From Planctomycetota bacterium (GTDB lineage Bacteria > Planctomycetota > Planctomycetia > Isosphaerales > Isosphaeraceae), in the NCBI GenBank assembly GCA_021807585.1, contig JAKBCQ010000003.1, forward strand, positions 1-17,168: a stretch of 17,168 bases of DNA. The letters are read 5' to 3'. A program made the translations under genes and the position numbers. The stretch's first letter is position 1. The number at the start of each line of letters is the position of its first letter. A model generated the notes under the pieces. It was not told the origin of the DNA, did not search any database, and was given only the letters and a program-made list of their open reading frames with translations. This document shows, piece by piece, positions 6,351 to 13,910 of this stretch.

Positions 6351-6849
6351 TATATTAAAATTATTACAGAATATCGCGTTCAACGATATCGATGTCGGAT
6401 CAATTATTGATAAAATCAAATTCCATTTGCTTCATATTCCTGTCGGATGCCGGGAAGACTTTATTTCTCTTCTGGCAATCGAATTGTTGATCGAAAAGCG
6501 AGGCTGTCCGAAAGCGGTTATCGATGCGAATAAGATCGATCAAATCTCCGATAGAATTCGACATCGGCTTCTTCGCGATATTAGAAGAGTTCATGCCAAA
6601 CGATCTCATACACCAATCGAGAACCTTGTATCCAGAAACATGGATGCTAAAGATTATGATAAATTCGATCTAGCGAATGAAATCTCACAACAATTGACCG
6701 TACGTCAGTCTCTTGTTCTTCATCAATTGATGGAAGGGTATGTTCGACAAGAAATCGCTGAAAAAATGAGCGTTTCAATAAAAACCATTCAACGCGATGT
6801 GAATGTGATTCGCGAAATCGTTAGGAAACTCTATCTTGATAAATCATAA
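6328..6849 (+). CDS. HTH regulator resembling sigma region 4 / LuxR domain
   Basis: The protein has 173 residues; ATG 6328 follows the purine-rich AAGAGAGAAGA and lies inside the end of the preceding gene (23-base overlap, different frame), implying translational coupling. The C-terminal segment QLTVRQSLVLHQLMEGYVRQEIAEKMSVSIKTIQRDVNVIREIVRKL (122-168 by position) is a GerE/LuxR-like or sigma-70 region-4 helix-turn-helix. The middle (RHRLLRDIRRVHAKRS, 79-94) resembles the end of sigma region 2 in ECF factors, so it may be a divergent ECF-like sigma factor rather than a LuxR regulator. No receiver domain is present. It probably regulates its own operon. Composition is AT-rich like its two partners. 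Confidence 0.55.
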   Translation: MKNTIADNILKLLQNIAFNDIDVGSIIDKIKFHLLHIPVGCREDFISLLAIELLIEKRGCPKAVIDANKIDQISDRIRHRLLRDIRRVHAKRSHTPIENLVSRNMDAKDYDKFDLANEISQQLTVRQSLVLHQLMEGYVRQEIAEKMSVSIKTIQRDVNVIREIVRKLYLDKS

Positions 6850-6873
6850 TTTTTACATGATATAATATGCTAT

Positions 6874-7815
6874 TTAGCTGTACCTTCTGGATATTGATCG
6901 CACAATCCTCTCCGCCGTAATCTCGGGAGGTTCGCCCGCGACGGAAACGGGTTCGATTTCCTCAAGCGAGCGGAACCACGTTTCTTGCCGTTTGGCGAAT
7001 CGGCGGGTGCGCGTTTTCGTTTGCTCGATCGCACTGGCGAGCGTGATTCGACCCTCCAGATAATCGAATACCTCGCGATAGCCGACCGCCTGCGCCGGCG
7101 CCGACGCGATCGGATCGGCTCGGTTCAACAATGCGCGGGCCTCTTCGATTAATCCGCTTTCAAACATCAAATCGACACGCAAGTTGATCCGATCGTAAAG
7201 CTCGCGTCGCGGCCGCGCGAGCGCGAAGACGGGAACCGAAGGGGGCGCCGGGGTTTCGTGCTCGACCTGACGCTTCGAGATCGATTCCCCTGTGAGCGTT
7301 TGAACCTCGAGCGCGCGAATGATCCTTCGGATGTCGTTCTTGTGCAGCCGCGCCGCGGTTTCAGGGTCGAGACGTGCGTGTAAAGCCTCGGCGCCTTGTT
7401 CCAAGGCCTCGCGCTCGAGCGTCTCGCGGATCGAGGGATCGGCGCTGGGGCCTTCAAATAACCCGCGCAAAAGCGCTTTCAAATAAAGCGGAGTTCCGCC
7501 TACAAATAGCGGAACATTGCCGCGCGATTCGATCTCGCCGATTTTTTCGGCGGCGAGAGCCCGATATTCGGCGACGCTCGCGTTCCGACTCGGGTCGATC
7601 ACGTCGATCAGGTGATGCGGGACGCCTTTGCGCTCGGCGATCGTCGGCTTGGCCGTGCCGATATTCATGCCGCGATAGAGAGTCATCGAATCGAGACAAA
7701 TCACCTCGGCTTCGAGCCGAAGCGCGAGCTCGACGCCGACCGCGGTTTTGCCCGAAGCGGTGGGACCGGTCAGATAGCAAGCGCGATGAAACGGATCGGC
7801 CGACCGAACCGTCAT
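6874..7815 (-). CDS. miaA: tRNA dimethylallyltransferase
   Basis: The protein has 313 residues from ATG 7815, preferred over the in-frame TTG at 7833 because GGGTGA sits six bases upstream of the ATG and nothing similar precedes the TTG. MiaA transfers the dimethylallyl group from DMAPP to N6 of A37 in tRNAs reading UNN codons. The P-loop GPTASGKT is at 17-24, followed by DSMTLYRGMNIGTAKP (42-57), which matches the family DSMQVYRGMDIGTAKP. FVGGTPLYLKAL supplies the Thr/Tyr of the DMAPP site region, and RRFAKRQETWFR near the C-terminus is the tRNA-binding block. Length is normal. It starts 24 bases after rfbA in the same direction, so it is probably read from the polysaccharide operon. Confidence 0.95.
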   Translation of the reverse strand: MTVRSADPFHRACYLTGPTASGKTAVGVELALRLEAEVICLDSMTLYRGMNIGTAKPTIAERKGVPHHLIDVIDPSRNASVAEYRALAAEKIGEIESRGNVPLFVGGTPLYLKALLRGLFEGPSADPSIRETLEREALEQGAEALHARLDPETAARLHKNDIRRIIRALEVQTLTGESISKRQVEHETPAPPSVPVFALARPRRELYDRINLRVDLMFESGLIEEARALLNRADPIASAPAQAVGYREVFDYLEGRITLASAIEQTKTRTRRFAKRQETWFRSLEEIEPVSVAGEPPEITAERIVRSISRRYS

Positions 7816-7839
7816 GAATATCACCCGATCCAAGCGTAA

Positions 7840-8712
7840 TTAAAAGATCTTATCATTAAGCAAGTTCATAAGATATTGTCCGTATTCGTTTTTGAAGCCC
7901 GCGGCGAGTTTGGCGAGTCGATCGGCGTCGATGAATTTCATCCGGTAGGCGATCTCCTCGACGCACGCGATTTTGAGGCCCTGGCGTTGTTCGACGATCT
8001 GGATGAAGTGTGAAGCCTGCTGGAGCGCCTCGTGCGTTCCGGTATCGAGCCAGGCGACGCCGCGGCCGAGGATCTCGACGTTAAGTCGGTTCTGTTTGAG
8101 ATAAGCGATGTTCACATCGGTGATTTCGTACTCGCCTCGTTTTGAAGGTTTGAGATCGCGCGCGATGTCGAGGACGTCGTTGTCGTAATGATAAAGGCCC
8201 GTCACCGCGTAGTTCGATTTGGGGGCGACGGGCTTTTCTTCGAGGCTGATCGCGACTCCGCGGTCGTCGAACTCGACGACTCCGTAGCGCTCGGGATCTT
8301 TCACGTAATAACCGAAGACCGTCGCTCCCTCGCGGCGCGACGCGGTTCGCTGAATGATTTCGCTAAAATCATGTCCATAAAAGATGTTATCGCCGAGGAT
8401 GAGGCTTACGCAATCGGTTCCGACGAACGATCGACCGATGACGAACGCCTGCGCCAGGCCGTTGGGCTCGGGCTGGGGGGCGTAGGAGAGATTGATCCCC
8501 CACGCCGAGCCGTCGCCGAGCAGGTGCTCGTAGCGGGGTAGATCTGTCGGCGTGGATATTAATAAGATTTCACGTATTCCCGCGAGCATCAGAGTGCCGA
8601 GGGGGTAATAGATCATCGGTTTGTCGTAGACGGGCAGGAGCTGCTTGCTGACGACGCGAGTGACGGGGTAAAGCCGCGTTCCCAGGCCGCCGGCGAGAAT
8701 AATCCCTTTCAT
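7840..8712 (-). CDS. rfbA: Glucose-1-phosphate thymidylyltransferase
   Basis: The protein has 290 residues, the normal length for RfbA/RmlA. It converts glucose-1-phosphate and dTTP into dTDP-glucose, the first step towards dTDP-deoxysugars. [18 protein letters not shown] carries the nucleotide-binding GGxGTRLxPxT signature, followed by [17 protein letters not shown] (22-38). [23 protein letters not shown] and [10 protein letters not shown] are further family blocks. Its ATG overlaps the rfbB stop by four bases (ATGA, 8709-8712), showing translational coupling. Together with rfbB it supplies dTDP-4-keto-6-deoxyglucose. The later enzymes (rfbC, rfbD) are not in the window, so the final sugar may not be rhamnose. 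Confidence 0.96.
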   Translation of the reverse strand: MKGIILAGGLGTRLYPVTRVVSKQLLPVYDKPMIYYPLGTLMLAGIREILLISTPTDLPRYEHLLGDGSAWGINLSYAPQPEPNGLAQAFVIGRSFVGTDCVSLILGDNIFYGHDFSEIIQRTASRREGATVFGYYVKDPERYGVVEFDDRGVAISLEEKPVAPKSNYAVTGLYHYDNDVLDIARDLKPSKRGEYEITDVNIAYLKQNRLNVEILGRGVAWLDTGTHEALQQASHFIQIVEQRQGLKIACVEEIAYRMKFIDADRLAKLAAGFKNEYGQYLMNLLNDKIF

Positions 8713-9779
8713 TTTGAATTCCCCAATCCCAACCGTTCACCCTGATACGCTCCCGACGTGATTCGGTCGCACCATTTCGAGTTGTCGAGATACCATTTCA
8801 CGGTCCGTCGCAACCCGGTGTCGAACGTTTCTTTGGGAGTCCAGCCCAGCTCGCGTTCGATTTTACCCGCGTCGATCGCGTACCGTTTGTCGTGCCCGGG
8901 GCGATCTTGCACAAACGTGATCAATTGTTCGTGAGGTTTATGCGAGCTTTGCGGGAGCAGATCGTCGAGAGTTGCGCAGATCGATCGCACGACTTCGATA
9001 TTTGTTTTTTCTTGCCGGCCGCCGATGTTGTACGTTTCGCCGACGGTTCCTTTTTCGACGACGAGGCGGAGCGCCCGCGCGTGATCCTCGACGAAAAGCC
9101 AATCGCGGATGTTATCGCCTTTGCCGTAAATCGGCAGCGGCTTCCCGGCGATCGCGTTGCGAATGCACAGCGGAATCAACTTTTCGGGGAATTGATAAGG
9201 ACCATAATTATTTGAACAATTGGTGATCAGTGTGGGCAAGCCGTAGGTGTGATTCCAGGCGCGCACGAGGTGATCCGACGAAGCCTTGCTCGCCGAATAC
9301 GGCGAATTGGGGGAATACGGCGTGTCTTCGCGGAAAAAACCAGTCGGTCCCAGGCTGCCGTAAACTTCGTCGGTTGAAACGTGCAAAAAGCGGAAGCGAT
9401 CGCGAATATCGCTCGGCGCGCCTTTCCAGTACGAAGTCGCGGCTTGGAGGAGCGTGAACGTGCCGACGACATTGGTTTGGATAAATTCGCCGGGGCCGTC
9501 GATCGAGCGGTCGACGTGCGACTCGGCGGCGAGGTGCATGACCGCGGTCGGCTGGTAATGCTCGAAAAGTTCTTTCACCGCGGCTTGATGGCAAATATCA
9601 ACACGTTTAAAATGATAGCGATGCGAATGCGAGACGTCGGCGAGCGAATCGAGATTGCCCGCGTAGGTTAATTTATCGACGTTGACGACGATCGCCTCGG
9701 TTTCTTTGACGAGCAACCGCACGACCTCCGATCCGATAAATCCGGCGCCCCCCGTCACTAAAATCGTCCCCGCTTGCAT
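8709..9779 (-). CDS. rfbB: dTDP-glucose 4,6-dehydratase
   Basis: The protein has 356 residues; ATG 9779 is preceded on the minus strand by GGGAGA. RfbB/RmlB oxidises, dehydrates and reduces dTDP-glucose to dTDP-4-keto-6-deoxyglucose using bound NAD+. TGGAGFIG (9-16) is the Rossmann glycine motif. STDEVYG (135-141) contains the catalytic Thr/Asp/Glu (T136, D137, E138), and YSASK (161-165) the Tyr/Lys pair. [11 protein letters not shown] (82-92) and [17 protein letters not shown] are diagnostic of dTDP-glucose dehydratases. It is followed by rfbA with a four-base overlap and preceded by a glycosyltransferase gene, so it belongs to an envelope polysaccharide cluster. Confidence 0.96.
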   Translation of the reverse strand: MQAGTILVTGGAGFIGSEVVRLLVKETEAIVVNVDKLTYAGNLDSLADVSHSHRYHFKRVDICHQAAVKELFEHYQPTAVMHLAAESHVDRSIDGPGEFIQTNVVGTFTLLQAATSYWKGAPSDIRDRFRFLHVSTDEVYGSLGPTGFFREDTPYSPNSPYSASKASSDHLVRAWNHTYGLPTLITNCSNNYGPYQFPEKLIPLCIRNAIAGKPLPIYGKGDNIRDWLFVEDHARALRLVVEKGTVGETYNIGGRQEKTNIEVVRSICATLDDLLPQSSHKPHEQLITFVQDRPGHDKRYAIDAGKIERELGWTPKETFDTGLRRTVKWYLDNSKWCDRITSGAYQGERLGLGNSK

Positions 9780-9802
9780 GCGCGATCTCCCGAAATCGGA
9801 CC

Positions 9803-9865
9803 AATTAGAACGCGTACAGAGTGCCGGCTTTGAGACGATCGGGCAAGACGAGGCCGGTTCTAATT
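9803..9865 (-). other. Potential RNA hairpin between glycosyltransferase gene and rfbB
   Basis: AATTAGAAC (9803-9811) and GTTCTAATT (9857-9865) are perfect 9-base arms about 45 bases apart. Inside, CCGGCTT (9824-9830) can pair with AGGCCGG (9851-9857) with one G-U pair; the outer and inner stems share base 9857, so only one base need be given up. The element fills most of the 96-base gap, so it would sit in the leader of rfbB. It could be an attenuator, an RNA-processing site or an operator. Confidence 0.35.
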
Positions 9866-9875
9866 CGGCTTGCTT

Positions 9876-11060
9876 TCATGTTGAAACGCTTGCGGTTTGT
9901 TCGATCAACCGCCGATAAATCGTCTCGTAGCGATCGACGACGACTTTGAGATCGTAAGTTCGCTCAATCTTAGAACGCGCCGCGGCGGCGAGTTTTTGGG
10001 CGAAATCGGCGTCGTTCAATATCGAAGTGAGCGCTTCGATCCACTCCGAAGGTCGATCGGGAGCGGCGAGCAGCCCCGAAACTCGGTCGTCGATCAGGTC
10101 GATATTGCCGCCGATCCGCGACGCGACACACGGCAGCCGCGTCGCCATCGCCTCGAGCAGCGAATTGCTCATCCCCTCGGCCACCGACGGAAGGACGAAA
10201 GCGCAGGCGGCGCGGAGATGCTCGGCGACGTCGGGAACCGAACCGACGAAAGCGATCGCCCCCTCGATTCCGAGCCGCCGAGCCCGCTCCTTCAAACCCT
10301 CTCGATCGGGTCCGTCCCCCGCCAAAATCAACCGAGCCCCCGTTCGCTTAAAAATATCAGGCCATATATCAATAAGCATATAGACGTTTTTTTGGGGGTG
10401 AAGGCGGCCGGTGTAAACGACTCGGGGGCGCGGCGGGAGGGAGTTTTCGAGCGTGCTCGGCCCGGGATGAAAGCGCGAGCAATCGACTCCGCTCGCGGTG
10501 CGGTAGATCGATTCTTGGGGAACGCCGAGATCGAGCCATTGACGCTCGATATCCGCCGAGATCGCCGCGAACGCCGAGTTGCGGAGGATGAAGCCGCGGA
10601 GGCGATCAGAACCGCGGGTCCGCGCGAGCTGTTCGGCCTCGCCGTAATAGCCCGAGCTCGCGGGCTGGATGAGCGTGGGGACGTTCCCCAGCCACTTCCT
10701 CCCGGCGCCGACGGCGACCGCCTCCCACAACCCCTGATGCGTGTGGATCACGTCGTAACGCCGGCGTAATCGCTTGAGCGCTTCAATCACGCTAACGACG
10801 AACGTCAGTCCGAAGAGGGGGCCGAAATGAATCGATCGAACCCAGCGATGAACATGTATGCCCTGAATGATTTCGTCGCGCGGTTCGACGGGGACGCTAT
10901 GCGTGACGACGTGGACCTCGTGGCCGCGGCGCGCGAGTTCGGCGCCCTGAGCGAGGGCCTGGCGCTCGGCGCCGCTTTGATGAGGATGAAAGTAGCTGAC
11001 GACATAACAGACGCGTAGCGGCGAGTCGGAGATCGCGTCGTTCTGTCGATCGACGGTCAT
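9876..11060 (-). CDS. Glycosyltransferase family 4 protein
   Basis: The protein has 394 residues from ATG 11060, preceded by GAGG on the minus strand and 14 bases after the stop of the preceding gene. The frame is open for 45 more codons upstream, but that part overlaps the preceding gene and carries no family signal. GT4 retaining transferases move a sugar from an NDP-sugar to a growing glycan. The N-terminal Rossmann domain opens LRVCYVVSYFHPHQSGAERQ (15-34) with the GGxE-like SGAER. VVYTGRLHPQKN (214-225) begins the donor domain, LAGDGPDREGL (247-256) follows, and PSVAEGMSNSLLEAMA (291-306) has the E-x7-E pair (E295, E303). It is probably cytoplasmic or membrane-associated. Acceptor and donor are unknown. 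Confidence 0.9.
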   Translation of the reverse strand: MTVDRQNDAISDSPLRVCYVVSYFHPHQSGAERQALAQGAELARRGHEVHVVTHSVPVEPRDEIIQGIHVHRWVRSIHFGPLFGLTFVVSVIEALKRLRRRYDVIHTHQGLWEAVAVGAGRKWLGNVPTLIQPASSGYYGEAEQLARTRGSDRLRGFILRNSAFAAISADIERQWLDLGVPQESIYRTASGVDCSRFHPGPSTLENSLPPRPRVVYTGRLHPQKNVYMLIDIWPDIFKRTGARLILAGDGPDREGLKERARRLGIEGAIAFVGSVPDVAEHLRAACAFVLPSVAEGMSNSLLEAMATRLPCVASRIGGNIDLIDDRVSGLLAAPDRPSEWIEALTSILNDADFAQKLAAAARSKIERTYDLKVVVDRYETIYRRLIEQTASVST

Positions 11061-11074
11061 CCGCCCGCCTCGCT

Positions 11075-12142
11075 TTAGCGTGCGATCATCAGGTTGGTGA
11101 TCGGCTCGCCTGTCGCATCGACGACGACTCCCGAATCGACGGTGATCGGGCGTTCGAACACCTTTTGATTGGGAAGCTGAACAACGACGTTCCAATCTCC
11201 CGACGGGAGGCCGATCGAGAATCGACCTTTGGAGTCGGTTTTCGCTTTTCTGGGGGCGAACGCGTTGAGCTGATGCGTGACGACGACCTCGACCCCCTCG
11301 ACCGGCGTGCTGGTATCGGCGGCGACGATTGTCCCTTCGAGGGCGCCTCGCTTGGGCGCGACGACGGCTTTGTGACTCGGATAAACCGCGGGCTTTTTCG
11401 ATTCGCGGCGGATGATCTCGCTATCGGCCTCGGGTTGAGGAGGCGGGATCTGCTGGGCGTCCTGAGCGGGGGGGACATAAGCTCCCGAAGCCTTGCCGCC
11501 TGTTGCAGTTGCGTCTTCGCCGACCGCGGAAGATTTGCCCCCCTTGGGCGTCGAGCTGATTCCCCGCGGTTCCGATCCTTGAGCGTTCGGATTCGCGGGA
11601 GTGACCTTGGGAGGAGGCGGGGCGTAATCGCAATCGGTGACGACCGCATACGACGTGGCGCGAATCGGTCGGTCGACGACGTAGGAAGATGTAACATAGG
11701 CCGTCGGCGAGAGATAAACCGTCGGCGAGGCGTAAACGGTGGGAGTCGTGTAAACCGTCGGCGTCGTGAAGACCGTCGGGGTCGCGAGGAGCGGAGCGCC
11801 GTTTACGATCCGCGAACGCGTGACCGTGCGTCGCGGGCGATAGCGCGTCGTCGTCACCACGTAGGATGTGGGGCTCAACGCGTAAGTCGGCGTGAGGAAA
11901 GAGGATTCGTAAACCGTGGGGACGACGTACGAGGTTGAGGAGACGTACGTCGTCGGCACGACATACGATGTCGAGACGACGGGCGACGAGGCGACATAAG
12001 TCGTCGGCGTCGTGAAGACGGTTTCGACCGGCGAGACGGCGATGAATTCGTCGATCATGGATGCGGACGACGCCTGCGCCGCGGAAAAGAGCGTGACAAA
12101 CCCCGCGCATACGAACAATCGCCGGGGGGAAATACGAGTCAT
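11075..12142 (-). CDS. Secreted Thr/Tyr/Val-rich repeat protein with carboxypeptidase-regulatory-like domain
   Basis: The protein has 355 residues from ATG 12142, chosen because AGGAG lies nine bases upstream; a TTG at 12163 would add seven. The N-terminus (MTRISPRRLFVCAGFVTLF, then AAQASSAS) is a signal peptide. Residues ~36-155 are low complexity, with many short units such as TSYVVPTTY, SSTSYVVPTVY and a run of (T/S)PTVY/F hexapeptides at ~121-148. A Pro/Gly/Ser-rich linker follows. Residues ~264-343 (GALEGTIVAADTSTPVEGVEVVV ... TDSKGRFSIGLPSGDWNVVVQ, in pieces) match a carboxypeptidase-regulatory-like (Ig-like) beta-sandwich. This suggests an exported cell-surface or extracellular-matrix protein. 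It begins the minus-strand run that leads to glycosyltransferase and rfb genes. Function unknown. Confidence 0.7.
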   Translation of the reverse strand: MTRISPRRLFVCAGFVTLFSAAQASSASMIDEFIAVSPVETVFTTPTTYVASSPVVSTSYVVPTTYVSSTSYVVPTVYESSFLTPTYALSPTSYVVTTTRYRPRRTVTRSRIVNGAPLLATPTVFTTPTVYTTPTVYASPTVYLSPTAYVTSSYVVDRPIRATSYAVVTDCDYAPPPPKVTPANPNAQGSEPRGISSTPKGGKSSAVGEDATATGGKASGAYVPPAQDAQQIPPPQPEADSEIIRRESKKPAVYPSHKAVVAPKRGALEGTIVAADTSTPVEGVEVVVTHQLNAFAPRKAKTDSKGRFSIGLPSGDWNVVVQLPNQKVFERPITVDSGVVVDATGEPITNLMIAR

Positions 12143-12310
12143 CGTTACGAACTCCTGCTCCAAAACGCTTTGCTACGGGACGATAAGGCCTCCCGGCCGA
12201 AAGAACCCGCTCCGTGCGAATCTTCGTTGCAATCAATCTTATCACACCACGAGACGATGTACCAAGCCGCGAGCGATTCCCCGAATGCGATTTTCGCGAA
12301 TTTCGACGGC

Positions 12311-12350
12311 TTGACACGACGGCGCAAATCGTTTATCGTCGATATACGAT
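12311..12350 (+). promoter_or_regulatory. arsR promoter with overlapping candidate ArsR operator
   Basis: A perfect -35 TTGACA (12311-12316) is followed after 17 bases by TATCGT (12334-12339) as -10. Overlapping the -10 is the inverted repeat ATCGT (12335-12339), six bases, ACGAT (12346-12350). An operator covering the -10 is the usual arrangement for autorepression by ArsR-family proteins. The same half-sites and spacing recur before arsM. Confidence 0.6.
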
Positions 12351-12384
12351 GAAGGCGAGCGAGGTGTAATCCAGGGATACAGAC

Positions 12385-12714
12385 ATGAAGGAATACGATT
12401 TTCTTTCGAGCGCGCGGGCGGCGACGGGTAAGGAACGAACGGTCGGGAAAACCGAGGTTGAGTTGGCCGGGTTGGCCAAGGCGATCGGTCATCCCGCTCG
12501 GGTGAAGATTCTTCGATATCTTGCGAGTCGCGATTCTTGCCTCTGCGGCGACATCGTCGACGAGATCGCGCTGGCGCAATCGACCGTGTCGCAGCACCTC
12601 AAAATACTTAAGGATTCCGGGCTGATCCAGGGCGAAATCAACCCCCCGCGGGTTTGCTATTGCATTAATCCCGCCGCGATCGCCCGGCTCAAAGCTCTCG
12701 TCGACGGCTTGTGA
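12385..12714 (+). CDS. arsR: ArsR/SmtB-family metalloregulator
   Basis: The protein has 109 residues. ArsR-family repressors bind operator DNA as dimers and release it on binding As(III) or another metal. The core [20 protein letters not shown] (30-49) and [18 protein letters not shown] (66-83) form the winged helix-turn-helix. SCLCGDI (51-57) occupies the place of the classical ELCVCDL metal site and keeps the Cys-x-Cys pair (C52, C54). A second pair, C91 and C93 (CYC), lies near the C-terminus and may help bind the metalloid. An arsM-like methyltransferase follows downstream, supporting arsenite as the signal. A TTGACA promoter with an inverted repeat over its -10 lies about 40 bases upstream, consistent with autorepression. 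The start has a weak Shine-Dalgarno. Confidence 0.9.
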   Translation: MKEYDFLSSARAATGKERTVGKTEVELAGLAKAIGHPARVKILRYLASRDSCLCGDIVDEIALAQSTVSQHLKILKDSGLIQGEINPPRVCYCINPAAIARLKALVDGL

Positions 12715-12731
12715 CATTTTTTTTGATTCGA

Positions 12732-12753
12732 TTGATCGTTTATCGACGATCAA
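12732..12753 (+). promoter_or_regulatory. Perfect inverted repeat before arsM, candidate ArsR operator
   Basis: TTGATCGT (12732-12739) and ACGATCAA (12746-12753) are perfect 8-base arms with a six-base spacer. The inner ATCGT-N6-ACGAT is the same site and spacing as over the arsR -10. Heptamer direct repeats CGATCAA/CGATCAG continue to about 12777, and a further TTGAT-N5-ATCAA lies at 12787-12801 next to the arsM ribosome binding site. This 101-base gap therefore looks like a second regulated site inside the operon. Confidence 0.5.
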
Positions 12754-12815
12754 CGATCAGCGATCAACGGCGATCAGTGATTCGTGTTGATATTTTATCA
12801 AAGTGGAGCGAGTAT

Positions 12816-13778
12816 ATGAACGATACAACAACGATTATCGACGCGGTGAAATCGAAATACGCGTCGGTCGCGGAGAGCGGGCTTTCGACCGCGCACGAGG
12901 GCGTTCGCGCCGTGGCCGAGGCGTTCGGCTACACCCCCGAGGAGCTCGCGGCGATCCCCGCCGCTGCGAACATGGGGCTCTCGTGCGGCAACCCGACCGC
13001 GACCGCGAATCTGAGGCCCGGCGAAATCGTCGTCGATCTCGGTTCGGGAGGAGGGCTCGACGTCTTCCTCGCCGCGCGGAAAGTCGGCGTGAACGGTCGA
13101 GCGATCGGAATCGACATGACGCGGGCGATGATCGATCTGGCGTTGAAAAACGCGGCGAACGCGGTTGGAGACGACGGACGACCGTTGACGAACGTCGAAT
13201 TTCGTCTCGGTACGATCGACCGGCTTCCATTGGCCGACGCTTCGGTCGATTGCGTGATCTCGAATTGCGTGATCAATCTCGCCCCCGATAAGCCCGCGGT
13301 GTTTCGCGAGATCGCGCGGGTTCTCAAGCCTGGAGGAAGGCTCGCGGTCAGCGACATCGCGCTCAAAAAACCGCTGCCGCGCGAGATCGGCGACGACTTG
13401 ATGGCGTATGTCGGCTGCATCGCCGGAGCGATTCCGATCGACGATTATCGCCGCGGCCTGGTTGACGCGGGATTTGAATATGTCGAAATCATTGATTCCG
13501 GCGCCGATTTGAACGCGTACGCCAAAATCGATAATCAATCGGGGTGTTGCTCGCCTTCGATGAATGAAACGGGCCTCGGGGTCGTCGACGCGGGATGTTG
13601 TTCAACTTCGATCGAACCCGCCGCGTCCGACGAAGGATGTTGCGCCCCCGCGATCGGCCCCGCCGCGGTCGTGAGCGACGACCTTCTCGCGCGCCTCGCC
13701 GACCTGCTCAAACGCCACGACGTCAACGATTTCGCCGCGAGCGTCAAGGCGTTCGCCGTCAAGCCGAAAGCATCGTGA
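12816..13778 (+). CDS. arsM: Arsenite S-adenosylmethionine methyltransferase with Cys-pair tail
   Basis: The protein has 320 residues from ATG 12816, with GGAG seven bases upstream. An in-frame GTG at 12711 would add 35 residues but lacks family signal and would place the operator inside the gene. ArsM methylates As(III) using SAM. DLGSGGG (74-80) is the SAM-binding motif I, followed by IGIDMT (97-102). GLSCGNP (54-60) holds the conserved N-terminal cysteine (C57); C146, C151 and C201 (YVGCIAGA) are candidates for the other As-binding cysteines. The C-terminal segment carries three Cys-Cys pairs (244-245, 261-262, 275-276) in Gly-Cys-Cys contexts, which could bind arsenite or a metal. It is the second gene of the ars unit. 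Confidence 0.9.
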   Translation: MNDTTTIIDAVKSKYASVAESGLSTAHEGVRAVAEAFGYTPEELAAIPAAANMGLSCGNPTATANLRPGEIVVDLGSGGGLDVFLAARKVGVNGRAIGIDMTRAMIDLALKNAANAVGDDGRPLTNVEFRLGTIDRLPLADASVDCVISNCVINLAPDKPAVFREIARVLKPGGRLAVSDIALKKPLPREIGDDLMAYVGCIAGAIPIDDYRRGLVDAGFEYVEIIDSGADLNAYAKIDNQSGCCSPSMNETGLGVVDAGCCSTSIEPAASDEGCCAPAIGPAAVVSDDLLARLADLLKRHDVNDFAASVKAFAVKPKAS

Positions 13779-13812
13779 AATCGATACGTCGGCAATTCCT
13801 TGAATCAATGAT

Positions 13813-13847
13813 AAAAAACTCGGGCGCCGATCCATTCGAATCGGCGC
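13813..13847 (-). terminator. Terminator for the minus-strand dehydrogenase gene
   Basis: On the minus strand a perfect 8-base stem (arms at 13840-13847 and 13824-13831, loop 13832-13839) is followed after five bases by six T (complement of 13813-13818). This is a good intrinsic terminator about 60 bases past the stop at 13909. Confidence 0.6.
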
Positions 13848-13861
13848 GCCGTGTTTATCGA

Positions 13862-13910
13862 CGATTCCATATTGGAGCGATGGAATCGATCAAGTCGATC
13901 TTGATGTTTT
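13862..13910 (+). terminator. Tandem hairpins ending the ars unit
   Basis: CGATTCCAT (13862-13870) pairs with ATGGAATCG (13880-13888) across a nine-base loop. Directly after it ATCAAG (13889-13894) pairs with CTTGAT (13900-13905), followed by GTTTT. The second hairpin plus T-run fits a modest intrinsic terminator for arsM and overlaps the tail of the opposing gene. The first hairpin may also act on the minus strand. Confidence 0.45.

Noticed and set aside
8188..8541. Plus-strand ORF inside rfbA
   Set aside because: It is the antisense shadow of a highly conserved enzyme gene in a sequence rich in CGATCG, where long antisense frames are expected.
9897..10769. 290-residue plus-strand ORF opposite the glycosyltransferase gene
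   Set aside because: It mirrors the GT4 coding frame, is Arg/Asp-rich and has no recognisable motif.
11061..11195. 45-codon N-terminal extension of the glycosyltransferase frame
   Set aside because: It overlaps the end of the preceding gene, is Arg-rich without GT4 similarity, and ATG 11060 has a GAGG ribosome binding site.
12145..12753. 202-residue minus-strand ORF opposite arsR
   Set aside because: It covers the arsR gene and its promoter; the arsR protein has clear family motifs, this ORF has none.
12711..12815. GTG 12711 as the arsM start, overlapping the arsR stop
   Set aside because: The 35 extra residues carry no methyltransferase signal and contain the inverted repeats; ATG 12816 has GGAG at seven bases.
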